The position numbers and the translations under genes were made by a program. The notes under the pieces were generated by a model, which saw only the letters and a list, made by a program, of their open reading frames with translations, was not told the origin of the DNA and searched no databases. This document shows positions 6,566 to 13,508 of a stretch of DNA of 13,508 bases, one piece after another (position 1 is the first letter of the stretch; the number at the start of each line of letters is the position of its first letter). This DNA comes from an uncultured Clostridia bacterium (GTDB lineage Bacteria; Bacillota; Clostridia; JAAYHZ01), in NCBI GenBank assembly GCA_937894465.1, contig CALCRE010000251.1, positions 1 to 13,508 on the forward strand, read 5' to 3'.

Positions 6566-7723
6566 ATGAATGTAGAATTTATGTACGCATTGGAACAAAT
6601 AGAAAAAGAAAAAGGAATAAAAAAAGACATTTTGATTTCCGCTATGGAAGAAGCCTTGCTTTCGGCTTATAGAAAAAACTTTGGATCCGACGGTGATGTA
6701 AGGGTTCATATCGATTCTGAAAACGGGAACATCAAAGTGGTGGCCATTAAGGTTGTAGTTGATGAAGTCACCGACAACGCCAACCAAATATCATTGGATC
6801 AAGCCGTTCGATCCGACCCTACCATTGTGGCCGGTGATATGGTACAAGTGGAAATAACACCGGGTCGATTCGGTAGAATCGCCGCACAAACTGCAAAACA
6901 AGTGGTGATGCAGAGAATAAGGGAGGCTGAGAAAAATGTCATATTCGAAGAATTCTATAACAAAGAAAATGACATCATCACCGGTATTATACAGAGTACA
7001 GAAAGAAGAAATGTCGTTGTGGACTTGGGTAAGATAGACGGTGTTATGCCCTTTTCAGAGCAAGTCGCAAGTGAAAATTACAGTTTTAACAAACGCATGA
7101 AGTTTTACGTTTTAGAAGTGAAAAACCAAAACAGAGGTCCGTCCATTCTTTTGTCAAGATCACATCCTTCTTTGGTGAAGCGGTTATTTGAAATGGAAGT
7201 GCCTGAAATATTCAACGGTACCGTTGAAATAAAGAGTATAGCCAGGGAAGCCGGTCTAAGAACCAAGATGGCCGTTTGGTCTAACGATCCTAATGTTGAT
7301 CCGGTAGGCGCTTGTGTCGGACAACGGGGGACAAGGGTTCAAAGCGTAGTAGACGAATTGAATGATGAGAAGATTGATATTCTAAAATGGAGTGCCAATC
7401 CTGCGGAATACATTTCCAACAGTTTGAGTCCTTCTGCCGTTATTCGTGTGGAAATATATGAAGAAGACAAATCAGCCCGTGTCACCGTACCGGATCATCA
7501 ATTGTCATTGGCAATCGGAAAAGAAGGGCAAAACGCGAGACTAGCAGCTCGGTTGACCGGATGGAAAATTGATATCAAGAGTGAATCTCAAATGAGGAAG
7601 ATATTAGAGGAAGAATTGTTTGCCGGTAATTTGTTTATTGATCCGGAAGAGGTTGAAAGAAGACAAGGTGAAACTGAGCAAGAAGATTCGGGAGAAGAGC
7701 CGGATGAGTTAGATGAAGAGTAA
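6566..7723 (+). CDS. nusA: Transcription termination/antitermination factor NusA
   Basis: NusA binds RNA polymerase and nascent RNA, stimulates pausing and hairpin-dependent termination, and takes part in antitermination. I chose the ATG at 6566 (MNVEFMYALEQIEKEKGI), which aligns with the usual NusA N-terminus. A TTG at 6542 in the same frame overlaps the ribosome binding site and is unlikely. GGAGG (6548-6552) is 13 nt from the ATG, rather long. The 385-aa protein shows the N-terminal RNAP-binding domain (about 1-125), an S1 domain (about 134-200, with DLGKIDGVMPFSEQ), KH1 with VGACVGQRGTRVQ (247-259) and KH2 with IGKEGQNARLAARLTGWKID (317-336). It ends in an acidic tail (EEDSGEEPDELDEE type) without the C-terminal AR repeats of proteobacterial NusA, as is normal in Firmicutes. 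Confidence 0.97.
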   Translation: MNVEFMYALEQIEKEKGIKKDILISAMEEALLSAYRKNFGSDGDVRVHIDSENGNIKVVAIKVVVDEVTDNANQISLDQAVRSDPTIVAGDMVQVEITPGRFGRIAAQTAKQVVMQRIREAEKNVIFEEFYNKENDIITGIIQSTERRNVVVDLGKIDGVMPFSEQVASENYSFNKRMKFYVLEVKNQNRGPSILLSRSHPSLVKRLFEMEVPEIFNGTVEIKSIAREAGLRTKMAVWSNDPNVDPVGACVGQRGTRVQSVVDELNDEKIDILKWSANPAEYISNSLSPSAVIRVEIYEEDKSARVTVPDHQLSLAIGKEGQNARLAARLTGWKIDIKSESQMRKILEEELFAGNLFIDPEEVERRQGETEQEDSGEEPDELDEE

Positions 7724-7804
7724 TCATGGGATTGAATATAAATAAGGTTTGCAATCAAGTGAAATCGTGTTAGTATATAGAAGGAAACGGAGCGTAAGTA
7801 AACA

Positions 7805-8083
7805 TTGGTGAAGAGAAAGGTTCCTATACGTAAATGTATCGGGTGCAATGAGTCAAAACCGAAAAAGGAATTGATTCGAATAGTAAAAGATCAAGAGGGT
7901 AATATAAAAGTAGATTCCACCGGTAAAGCCGCCGGCAGAGGTGCATACATCTGCTGTAATACCCTTTGTTTGGAGAAAGCCCAAAAGGGGAAAAGACTTC
8001 AAAAAGCATTTGAAATGAATATAGCCGACGATTTGTATGAAAGATTAGGTCAGGAAATCAAAGGGAAGATGATTCATGAATGA
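7805..8083 (+). CDS. ylxR: YlxR family RNA-binding protein (RnpM)
   Basis: Small basic protein of about 92 aa. The start is either TTG at 7805 or GTG at 7808, adjacent codons; GGAG upstream is 12-15 nt away, so the site is weak. Family hallmarks are RKCIGC (9-14), ESKPKKELIRIV (16-27), GKAAGRGAYIC (40-50) and the downstream CCNTLCLEKA. The cysteines could bind a metal, as in many clostridial members. In B. subtilis the homologue has been reported to bind the RNase P RNA and modulate it (hence RnpM). It sits in the conserved slot between nusA and ylxQ. An 81-nt gap separates it from nusA, and its last 8 nt overlap ylxQ. Confidence 0.94.
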   Translation: MVKRKVPIRKCIGCNESKPKKELIRIVKDQEGNIKVDSTGKAAGRGAYICCNTLCLEKAQKGKRLQKAFEMNIADDLYERLGQEIKGKMIHE

Positions 8084-8390
8084 TGAAAAACGTATTTATT
8101 CTTTTATAGGATTGGCGGCAAAAGCAAATAAAGTTATATCCGGAGGCGAATTGTGCGAAAAAGCCCTGAGAGGTACTAATGTCCAACTGGTCATCATTGC
8201 GCAAGATGCAGCCGAAAATACAGTAAATAATTTTAATGATATATGTCATAAAAAATCTGTCACCCCGATTCGATTCGGGAATAAGGAGGAGCTTGGAAAC
8301 ATTATTGGAAAAGCAGGTTCAAGAAGTGTGTTGTGCATCACTTGCAAAAGTTTTGCAAGTCGATTGCAGGAAATGATTGCGGTTCAATGA
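8076..8390 (+). CDS. ylxQ: YlxQ, L7Ae/L30e-family ribosomal-type protein
   Basis: This 104-aa protein belongs to the L7Ae/L30e/S12e fold, whose members bind kink-turn RNA; the bacterial YlxQ role is not well defined. The matching pattern is YSFIGLAAKANKVISGGELC (7-26), then EKALRGTNVQLVIIAQDAA, and a C-terminal SVLCITCKSFASRLQEMI helix. The ATG at 8076 overlaps the end of ylxR by 8 nt, with AAGGGAAG upstream, which suggests translational coupling. It is followed 18 nt later by the infB start. Confidence 0.93.
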   Translation: MNDEKRIYSFIGLAAKANKVISGGELCEKALRGTNVQLVIIAQDAAENTVNNFNDICHKKSVTPIRFGNKEELGNIIGKAGSRSVLCITCKSFASRLQEMIAVQ

Positions 8391-8395
8391 TTTTC

Positions 8396-8402
8396 GGGGG
8401 TG
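8396..8402 (+). promoter_or_regulatory. Ribosome binding site that decides the infB start
   Basis: GGGGGTG at 8396-8402 is complementary to the 16S 3' end. It leaves 6 nt to TTG at 8409 but overlaps the alternative GTG at 8400. This favours the TTG start, giving MSKIRVYELAKDLN, which matches the usual IF2 N-terminus. Confidence 0.7.
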
Positions 8403-8408
8403 AAACAT

Positions 8409-11400
8409 TTGTCGAAGATAAGAGTTTATGAGTTGGCTAAAGATTTGAATACCAGTAGTAGTAGATTGCTGACGAAGTTAGCTGACCTTGGTGTGCAAAA
8501 AAATAATCATATGAGTTATATTGAAGATGATGAATTACAGAAATTGTACAGTGTTTTGGGTATTCACACAGATGGTGATTCCAAAACAGTAGACAGTAAG
8601 GCAGAAAATGCCGAATTAAAAAAGTCGGAAGGTAAAGGGGTAGTAAAAGTAACAACTGTATACGAACCGACAAAAGATAGACCGGAACAAAATAACAGAG
8701 TAAAAGAGGCTGTGCAAAACGAAAATAAGAATAATATGAATAAAAATGCAAATATGAATTCAAAACCGGCTGAACGCTCAAACAGAAACAGGCAACAATC
8801 AAAAGACAGAACCGGTTCTAAAGGGAACAGGTTCAACGACAGAAAAAGGGAAACAGCTCCCTCCGGTTTGCTTGGCGACATGAAGGTAATGACCGACGAT
8901 GATCGCATGAGAATGCTGAAGGAAAAGGCTCGCAGATTGAAAATGGAGCAACAAAAGCAGGTTGAAATGGAAAAGAAGGAAGCGGAAAAAGCATCTTCTT
9001 ATGTTGATGCTACAAATACCCGTAAAGACAATAAAAGATCGGTTGATGGTGATATGCCTGTTATTAAGATTGTAAAAATTGAACCGGAAATAAAAAACCA
9101 ACCTGTAGAAAAGGTTGCAAAGGTTGAAAAAATCGAAAAGATCGAAAAGATCGAAAAGATCGAAAAGATCGAAAAGATCGAAAAAGTTGAAAAGATTGAA
9201 AAAGTAGAAAATGATCAGCAAGATAATATAGTTGATATGGAACCTACAGTGAACAAGGAAGAACATGAAGAAGTAGCTATAGATGTAGCTAAAGATGGTT
9301 CCAAGGAAGTTGAACGGTCTTCTGTACAAGCACAAGATGTTCCGGAAATAAAAAACGAAAAACCTGTTCATCAGGAAGTTCAAAAGGTTGTTGCAGATAG
9401 TGAATCTGTGAAGAAAGAAAAGTCTCCGAAAAAGGCGGATAACAAAGAGCAAAATAGTGAGCAAAACAAGAATAAGGCGCAAGATAAGAGAAAGGCTCCG
9501 GCTAGCAATATTAAATATCCTGCCAAAACTCCGGAAGAGATTAAGAAGATGGATGCGAAGAGGGAACAGAATAAAGCTCAAAGCGCAAGAAAAGATCAAA
9601 CCCGGGACTATGTAGCATTTAAAGACAAAGATGCCGATGAAGACAATCGCCCGGCATATCAGAAGAGAGGTTCGAAAGACGGCAGACAACAAAGTTACGG
9701 ATCCGGGAAACCTGCGGATCGTAGTAAATATGTCGGTCGTGACGGGGGAAGAGAGAAGCAAGACTTAGATATTCCCAAGGCTGACCTAAGCGGTAAAGAT
9801 GAAATAAAAGCTAAGAATACAGGAGAACGCAGAAGTTATATTGCTAAGGATTCAGAAAAAATGGACAAAAGGGAGCAGAAAAAAGGTGCAGAAAAGCCGG
9901 CTTCCACTGTCGCAAAACCTGTTACGTCCAGAAAAAGTCGGTATAAACAACCAGACTATATCGTCGGCCAGAAAAAGGGCGTTAATGAGGTGATGTCCGA
10001 TGATTTCATATTGAATGAATTCTATAGTCGGGATGCTGAATTTGATAAGCGTACAAGGCGTTTGAGTAAAAAGCAAAGGAACAGTCCGCCGCCACCTCCT
10101 AGAGAAGTGCTAAAGCATGTTATTTTGCCTGAGGAAATGACCGTCAAATCATTCAGCGAAAAAGTAAAAAAGACGTCTGTGGAAGTCATTATGAAATTGA
10201 TGAATCTTGGTGTTATCGCCAATGTAAATCAGTCCATTGACTTTGATACGATGACATTGATTGCTGATGAATATGGAATCACCACCGAGAAGGAAGTTGT
10301 TGTCACCGCAGAAGACATTTTGTTTGATGACAGTGATGACATGGACGAAAACCTTGAGACACGTCCTCCTGTTGTTGTGGTTATGGGTCACGTTGACCAT
10401 GGTAAAACATCGTTACTAGACGCAATAAAGAAAACCAATGTCATTGCCGGGGAAGCCGGAGGCATTACACAGCACATCGGTGCATACATGGTTCAGATCA
10501 ACGGAAGGGATATTACATTCCTGGATACACCCGGTCACGAAGCGTTTACATCGATGCGTGCCCGTGGTGCCCAAGTAACGGATATCGCCATATTGGTGGT
10601 AGCAGCTGATGATGGTGTTATGCCTCAGACAGTTGAAGCCATCAACCATGCCAAAGCAGCCGGGGTGTCCATTATTGTGGCCATTAACAAGATTGACAGT
10701 CCTAATGCCAATCCGGAAAAGGTAAAACAAGAATTGACCGAATATGGCTTGGTGACTGAAGAATGGGGTGGAGACACCATATGTGTACCTGTATCTGCTT
10801 TAAAGAACGAAAACATTGATTCTTTGTTGGAAATGGTATTGTTAACTGCCGATGTACTGGAATTAAAGGCTGACCCGAATAAACAAGCCAAAGGAACTGT
10901 TATAGAGTCCCGTTTGGACAAATCAATTGGTGCGGTTGCCACATTGCTGGTTCAAAGAGGCACCTTGAAAACCGGAGACTCTGTTGTTACCGGTGCAACT
11001 GTTGGACGTATTCGTAAAATGATGAATGACAAGGGTCAGGAAATCGAGACGGCAGGACCGTCCACACCGGTGGAAATTACCGGTTTGCATGATGTGCCGG
11101 TGGCAGGTAAAGAATTCTATGCCATCGAGGATGAGAAGTTGGCCAGACAGTTGGCTGATGCACGCAAGGAAGAGATACGCGAGAACAGTATTGGCACTGT
11201 CAACACCGCTGTTACTTTGGAAGATTTGTTTTCACAAATCCAACAAGGCAATATGAAGGAATTGAATATCATTATCAAAGCGGATGTTCACGGATCGGTG
11301 GAAGCTGTAAGGCAATCCTTGGAAAAACTGTCCAATGATGAGGTCAAAATTAAGGTCATGCATGGTGGAGTAGGTAACATCAATGAATCTGACGTTCAAT

Positions 11401-11861
11401 TGGCTGCCGTATCCAATGCAATCATTATCGGGTTCAACGTTCGTCCTAGTGCCAATGTGACTGATATGGCAGAATCCATGAAAGTCGATATCAGATTATA
11501 TCGAATTATTTATGATGCCATCGAGGATATCGAAAAGGCCATGAAGGGCATGTTGGATCCTACGTTCAAGGAAGTAGTAAACGGGCATGTTGAAATCAGA
11601 CAGATCTTTAAGGTTTCCGGAGTAGGCTCCATTGCCGGTTGTTATGTCATCGACGGTAAGGTGACAAGAACCGATAATGTGCGGCTTGTTCGGGACGGTA
11701 TTGTCATTTATGAAGGCAAACTTGCTTCCTTAAAACGCTTCAAGGATGATGTCCGTGAAGTGACTAAAGGGTATGAGTGTGGATTGTCCTTGGAAAACTA
11801 TAATGACATAAAAGAAGGCGACATCGTTGAAACTTACGAAATGAAGGAAGTTGAAAGATAA
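8409..11861 (+). CDS. infB: Translation initiation factor IF-2, with an unusually long disordered N-terminal region
   Basis: IF2 is the GTPase that brings fMet-tRNA to the 30S subunit and promotes 50S joining. I start at TTG 8409 because of the ribosome binding site there; GTG at 8400 would add three residues. The protein is 1150 aa, against about 720 in B. subtilis. Order: IF2N-type domain (1-50), about 510 residues of Lys/Glu/Asp/Gln-rich low-complexity linker including a (EKI)n stretch at 240-266, a five-proline run (560-564), a second IF2N-type domain (about 570-625), then the G domain with GHVDHGKT (660-667), DTPGH (706-710), NKID (760-763) and SAL (796-798). Beta-barrel domains II and III and the C-terminal fMet-tRNA-binding domain follow, ending at YEMKEVER. 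The catalytic core is fully conserved; only the linker is expanded. Confidence 0.96.
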   Translation: MSKIRVYELAKDLNTSSSRLLTKLADLGVQKNNHMSYIEDDELQKLYSVLGIHTDGDSKTVDSKAENAELKKSEGKGVVKVTTVYEPTKDRPEQNNRVKEAVQNENKNNMNKNANMNSKPAERSNRNRQQSKDRTGSKGNRFNDRKRETAPSGLLGDMKVMTDDDRMRMLKEKARRLKMEQQKQVEMEKKEAEKASSYVDATNTRKDNKRSVDGDMPVIKIVKIEPEIKNQPVEKVAKVEKIEKIEKIEKIEKIEKIEKVEKIEKVENDQQDNIVDMEPTVNKEEHEEVAIDVAKDGSKEVERSSVQAQDVPEIKNEKPVHQEVQKVVADSESVKKEKSPKKADNKEQNSEQNKNKAQDKRKAPASNIKYPAKTPEEIKKMDAKREQNKAQSARKDQTRDYVAFKDKDADEDNRPAYQKRGSKDGRQQSYGSGKPADRSKYVGRDGGREKQDLDIPKADLSGKDEIKAKNTGERRSYIAKDSEKMDKREQKKGAEKPASTVAKPVTSRKSRYKQPDYIVGQKKGVNEVMSDDFILNEFYSRDAEFDKRTRRLSKKQRNSPPPPPREVLKHVILPEEMTVKSFSEKVKKTSVEVIMKLMNLGVIANVNQSIDFDTMTLIADEYGITTEKEVVVTAEDILFDDSDDMDENLETRPPVVVVMGHVDHGKTSLLDAIKKTNVIAGEAGGITQHIGAYMVQINGRDITFLDTPGHEAFTSMRARGAQVTDIAILVVAADDGVMPQTVEAINHAKAAGVSIIVAINKIDSPNANPEKVKQELTEYGLVTEEWGGDTICVPVSALKNENIDSLLEMVLLTADVLELKADPNKQAKGTVIESRLDKSIGAVATLLVQRGTLKTGDSVVTGATVGRIRKMMNDKGQEIETAGPSTPVEITGLHDVPVAGKEFYAIEDEKLARQLADARKEEIRENSIGTVNTAVTLEDLFSQIQQGNMKELNIIIKADVHGSVEAVRQSLEKLSNDEVKIKVMHGGVGNINESDVQLAAVSNAIIIGFNVRPSANVTDMAESMKVDIRLYRIIYDAIEDIEKAMKGMLDPTFKEVVNGHVEIRQIFKVSGVGSIAGCYVIDGKVTRTDNVRLVRDGIVIYEGKLASLKRFKDDVREVTKGYECGLSLENYNDIKEGDIVETYEMKEVER
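9126..9206 (+). repeat. Nonanucleotide tandem repeat inside infB
   Basis: Nine consecutive 9-bp units run from 9126 to 9206. Five of them (9135-9179) are identical GAAAAGATC; the outer ones differ by one to three bases (GAAAAAATC, GAAAAAGTT, GAAAAGATT, GAAAAAGTA). Each unit encodes Glu-Lys-Ile or Glu-Lys-Val, so unit gain or loss would keep the reading frame. The identity of the central copies suggests recent slippage. Confidence 0.95.
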
Positions 11862-11907
11862 GAGGGGTTAAGTGTCGTCAACTCATAGAAATTAAGGAGT
11901 GATTGAT

Positions 11908-12264
11908 ATGGCTTCTAGAATAGATAAAATTACGCAAACCGTTAAGAAAGAACTGAGCGACATCATACAAAACAAGTTGAAGGATCCTCGGATCCCGAAT
12001 CTGGTCAGTGTTGTTTCAGTGAATGTTACCGGAGATATGCGTGAAGCAACGTGTTATGTCAGTGTGTTCGGTACTCAGGAAGAAAAGGACAAGTGCATGG
12101 AAGCATTGACAGCTGCACAGGGATTTATACGGAAAGAGCTGGGTACAAGATTGAATATTAGGTACACACCCAAGGTGACTTTTAGAATTGATGATTCCAT
12201 GGAGCATGGTGCCCATATGAATGAATTATTTAAGAAAATTCATCAGGAAAAATCGGAACAATAA
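11908..12264 (+). CDS. rbfA: 30S ribosome-binding factor RbfA
   Basis: RbfA is a KH-fold factor that binds the 30S neck near helix 1 and assists 16S 5'-end maturation and cold growth. The ATG at 11908 (MASRIDKITQTVKKELSDII) has AAGGAG (11894-11899) 8 nt upstream and matches the family start; a GTG at 11899 overlaps that site and is rejected. The 118-aa product shows KDPRIPNLVSVVSVNVTGD, then DMREATCYVSVFG, a helix EALTAAQGFIRKELGTRL and RYTPKVTFRIDDSMEHGAHM. All of this is typical. It is 46 nt downstream of infB and is followed by a terminator-like hairpin before nrnA. Confidence 0.96.
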   Translation: MASRIDKITQTVKKELSDIIQNKLKDPRIPNLVSVVSVNVTGDMREATCYVSVFGTQEEKDKCMEALTAAQGFIRKELGTRLNIRYTPKVTFRIDDSMEHGAHMNELFKKIHQEKSEQ

Positions 12265-12284
12265 ATGCAGTCGATTAATAAAAT

Positions 12285-12312
12285 GCCTTGTCGGCAACGG
12301 CAAGGCTTTTTT
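12285..12312 (+). terminator. GNRA-capped terminator-like hairpin between rbfA and nrnA
   Basis: GCCTTGTCG (12285-12293) pairs with CGGCAAGGC (12298-12306), 9 bp with one G-U wobble, around a GCAA tetraloop of the stable GNRA class. TTTTTT (12307-12312) follows directly. By form this is a strong intrinsic terminator, yet nrnA and truB continue in the same direction 18 nt later with no obvious new promoter. Partial termination or attenuation inside the operon is therefore likely. Confidence 0.8.
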
Positions 12313-12330
12313 AAGAAGAATGAGTGTCGG

Positions 12331-13299
12331 ATGAAAGAAATTATAAAGGCGGTAAAAGAGGCTGGTGCCATCGCAATATTTCCCCATGTCATGGCTGACG
12401 GAGACGCAATCGGCAGTGCTTTGGCATTGCGGAATTTTTTAGTTGTACAAGGAAAGCAAGCCTATGTCATATTTGAAGAGGAATGCTCCTACAAGTACCG
12501 GTTTTTGTTTCAAGAAACGACGCAGTGCTGTATCTACCCGAATATTCCTGATGTGCAATATGATCTGCACATCTCGTTAGATAGCGGTGACATGAAAATG
12601 TTGGGCAGTCGAATCGATTTGTTCAAATCGGCTCCATCTACCGTCAACATGGATCACCACAAGACAAACAATAAATATGCCGATTTAAACTATATATCTT
12701 TATCTTCTGCGGCGACAGGTGAGATCATTTATGATTTTATCAGCCTTTATGATCCGATTTATAAGCCTGATGCCTTTGTCGCAACGTGTCTCTATGTTGC
12801 CATTACTACAGATACCGGTGGCTTTCGATACAGCAACACTACGAAAAGAACTCATGAGATCGCCGGGATTTTAACCGAATGCGACATCGATATTGAGAAT
12901 ATTAACAAGCAAGTTTTTGATTTGATGCCCAAACCACAACTGGAATTATTGAAATTGGCATTGCCAAAAGCATCCTTTTTACATGATGACAAGATTGGTG
13001 TCATTAGGATCAGCCGGGAAGATTATGATAAAGCCGGTGCGAAGGAAGAGCATAGTGACGGCTTCGTGGACTATGTTCGAAATGTAGAAGGGGTGGAGGT
13101 AGCCATATCCTTCAAGGAAACGGCAGATGGCAAGGTTAAAGTCAGTTTTCGTAGCTCAGGTGTTGTGGATGTCTCTGAAACAGCGCATCATTTTGGCGGA
13201 GGAGGCCATGAAAACGCCGCAGGTTGCACGATAAACGGTGATCTTAAGGATGCAGAACGGCAAGTCATCGAGTATTTGATCGGGAGAATGGAAAAGTGA
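12331..13299 (+). CDS. nrnA: NrnA-like DHH/DHHA1 phosphoesterase (nanoRNase / pAp phosphatase)
   Basis: Members degrade 2-5 nt RNAs and often dephosphorylate pAp, or hydrolyse cyclic dinucleotide products. I chose ATG 12331 (MKEIIKAVKEAGAIAIFPHV), giving 322 aa, the usual length. The same open frame continues upstream to an ATG at 12265 right after the rbfA stop, but those 22 codons would be translated from within the hairpin at 12285-12306 and do not resemble the family. The ribosome binding site of 12331 is weak. Motifs: H19 and D23/D25 (HVMADGDAIGS), D84 (SLDSGD), DHH at 108-110 (NMDHHKT), D161 (ITTDTGGFRYSNT), and the DHHA1 signature GGGGHENAAG (289-298). All metal-binding residues are present. 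The stop overlaps the truB start (GTGA). Confidence 0.95.
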   Translation: MKEIIKAVKEAGAIAIFPHVMADGDAIGSALALRNFLVVQGKQAYVIFEEECSYKYRFLFQETTQCCIYPNIPDVQYDLHISLDSGDMKMLGSRIDLFKSAPSTVNMDHHKTNNKYADLNYISLSSAATGEIIYDFISLYDPIYKPDAFVATCLYVAITTDTGGFRYSNTTKRTHEIAGILTECDIDIENINKQVFDLMPKPQLELLKLALPKASFLHDDKIGVIRISREDYDKAGAKEEHSDGFVDYVRNVEGVEVAISFKETADGKVKVSFRSSGVVDVSETAHHFGGGGHENAAGCTINGDLKDAERQVIEYLIGRMEK

Positions 13300-13508
13300 A
13301 AGACCAAACATTGTCATGTGGTGTTTTGAATTTATATAAACCGGCCGGAATGACTTCTTTTCAAGCGGTATCTCAAGTCAAAAGAATGACAGGTGTAAAA
13401 AAATGCGGTCATGCAGGGACATTGGATCCGGATGCGCAAGGTGTGTTACCTGTATTTCTCGGAACAGCAACCGGCGCTTGCAACTATTTAGAGGACGAAC
13501 AAAAGGAG
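13296..13508 (+). CDS. truB: tRNA pseudouridine-55 synthase TruB, N-terminal part
   Basis: TruB makes pseudouridine 55 in the T loop of most tRNAs. The gene runs off the right edge after 71 codons. The GTG start at 13296 overlaps the nrnA stop by 4 nt and is preceded by GGGAG at 13282-13286. The visible N-terminus has GVLNLYKPAGMTSFQAVSQV (9-28) and the motif GHAGTLDPDAQGVLPV (38-53), in which D44 is the catalytic aspartate. The gene follows nrnA as in other Firmicutes. Confidence 0.95.
   Translation, partial: MKDQTLSCGVLNLYKPAGMTSFQAVSQVKRMTGVKKCGHAGTLDPDAQGVLPVFLGTATGACNYLEDEQKE

Noticed and set aside
7749..7776. Possible promoter in the nusA-ylxR gap (TTGCAA, 16 nt, TAGTAT)
   Set aside because: The -10 box matches at only four positions and the spacer is short. 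The gap may simply be untranslated operon sequence, so it is not listed as a feature.
9126..9206. Repeat tract considered as a CRISPR-like array
   Set aside because: The units are contiguous 9-mers without spacers and lie in frame inside infB.
8799..9761. Long minus-strand open frame (320 aa) opposite infB
   Set aside because: Its Phe/Leu/Ile-rich composition is what the Lys/Glu-rich codons of the IF2 linker give on the opposite strand. It has no recognisable domain or ribosome binding site.

Overview
The window reads as a chromosomal segment of a low-GC Gram-positive bacterium, most likely a member of the Clostridia. The reasons are the presence of PolC (the replicative polymerase typical of Firmicutes), the gene order ispG-polC followed by rimP-nusA-ylxR-ylxQ-infB-rbfA-nrnA-truB, strong AGGAGG-type ribosome binding sites and frequent GTG/TTG starts. 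I cannot name a genus from the sequence.

Layout. Positions 1-281 hold the 3' end of ispG, overlapping by 11 nt the start of polC (271-4023). Positions 4024-5812 break the usual polC-rimP adjacency. They hold a hairpin, a degraded hicA toxin gene, an uncharacterised 125-aa gene, a strong terminator and a 345-aa TIM-barrel glycosidase-like gene, with all genes on the minus strand. Positions 5813-6070 form a divergent promoter region: one sigma-A-type promoter faces left into the glycosidase-like gene and two or three face right into rimP. They are followed by a perfect leader hairpin that resembles an attenuator. From 6071 to the right edge runs the transcription/translation operon: rimP, nusA, ylxR, ylxQ, infB, rbfA, nrnA and the 5' end of truB, tightly packed and partly overlapping, with a GNRA-capped terminator-like hairpin between rbfA and nrnA.

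How the genes work together. The right-hand operon supplies ribosome maturation (RimP, RbfA), translation initiation (IF2), tRNA pseudouridylation (TruB), transcription elongation/termination control (NusA), small RNA-binding proteins (YlxR, YlxQ) and nano-RNA/pAp turnover (NrnA). The left-hand pair supplies isoprenoid precursors (IspG) and chromosome replication (PolC).

The most striking observation is in PolC. The protein is 1250 aa instead of about 1430, and the missing part matches the entire DnaQ-like 3'-5' proofreading exonuclease that is normally inserted inside the PHP domain. The reading frame crosses the junction cleanly. All nine positions expected to bind metal in an active PHP domain can be found, including an Asp where, from memory, Bacillus PolC has Asn. 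This suggests a PolC that proofreads through its PHP domain, relies on an exonuclease in trans, or does not proofread. Secondary points are the hicA remnant and minus-strand islet, the oversized IF2 linker with a 9-bp tandem repeat, and two candidate attenuators.
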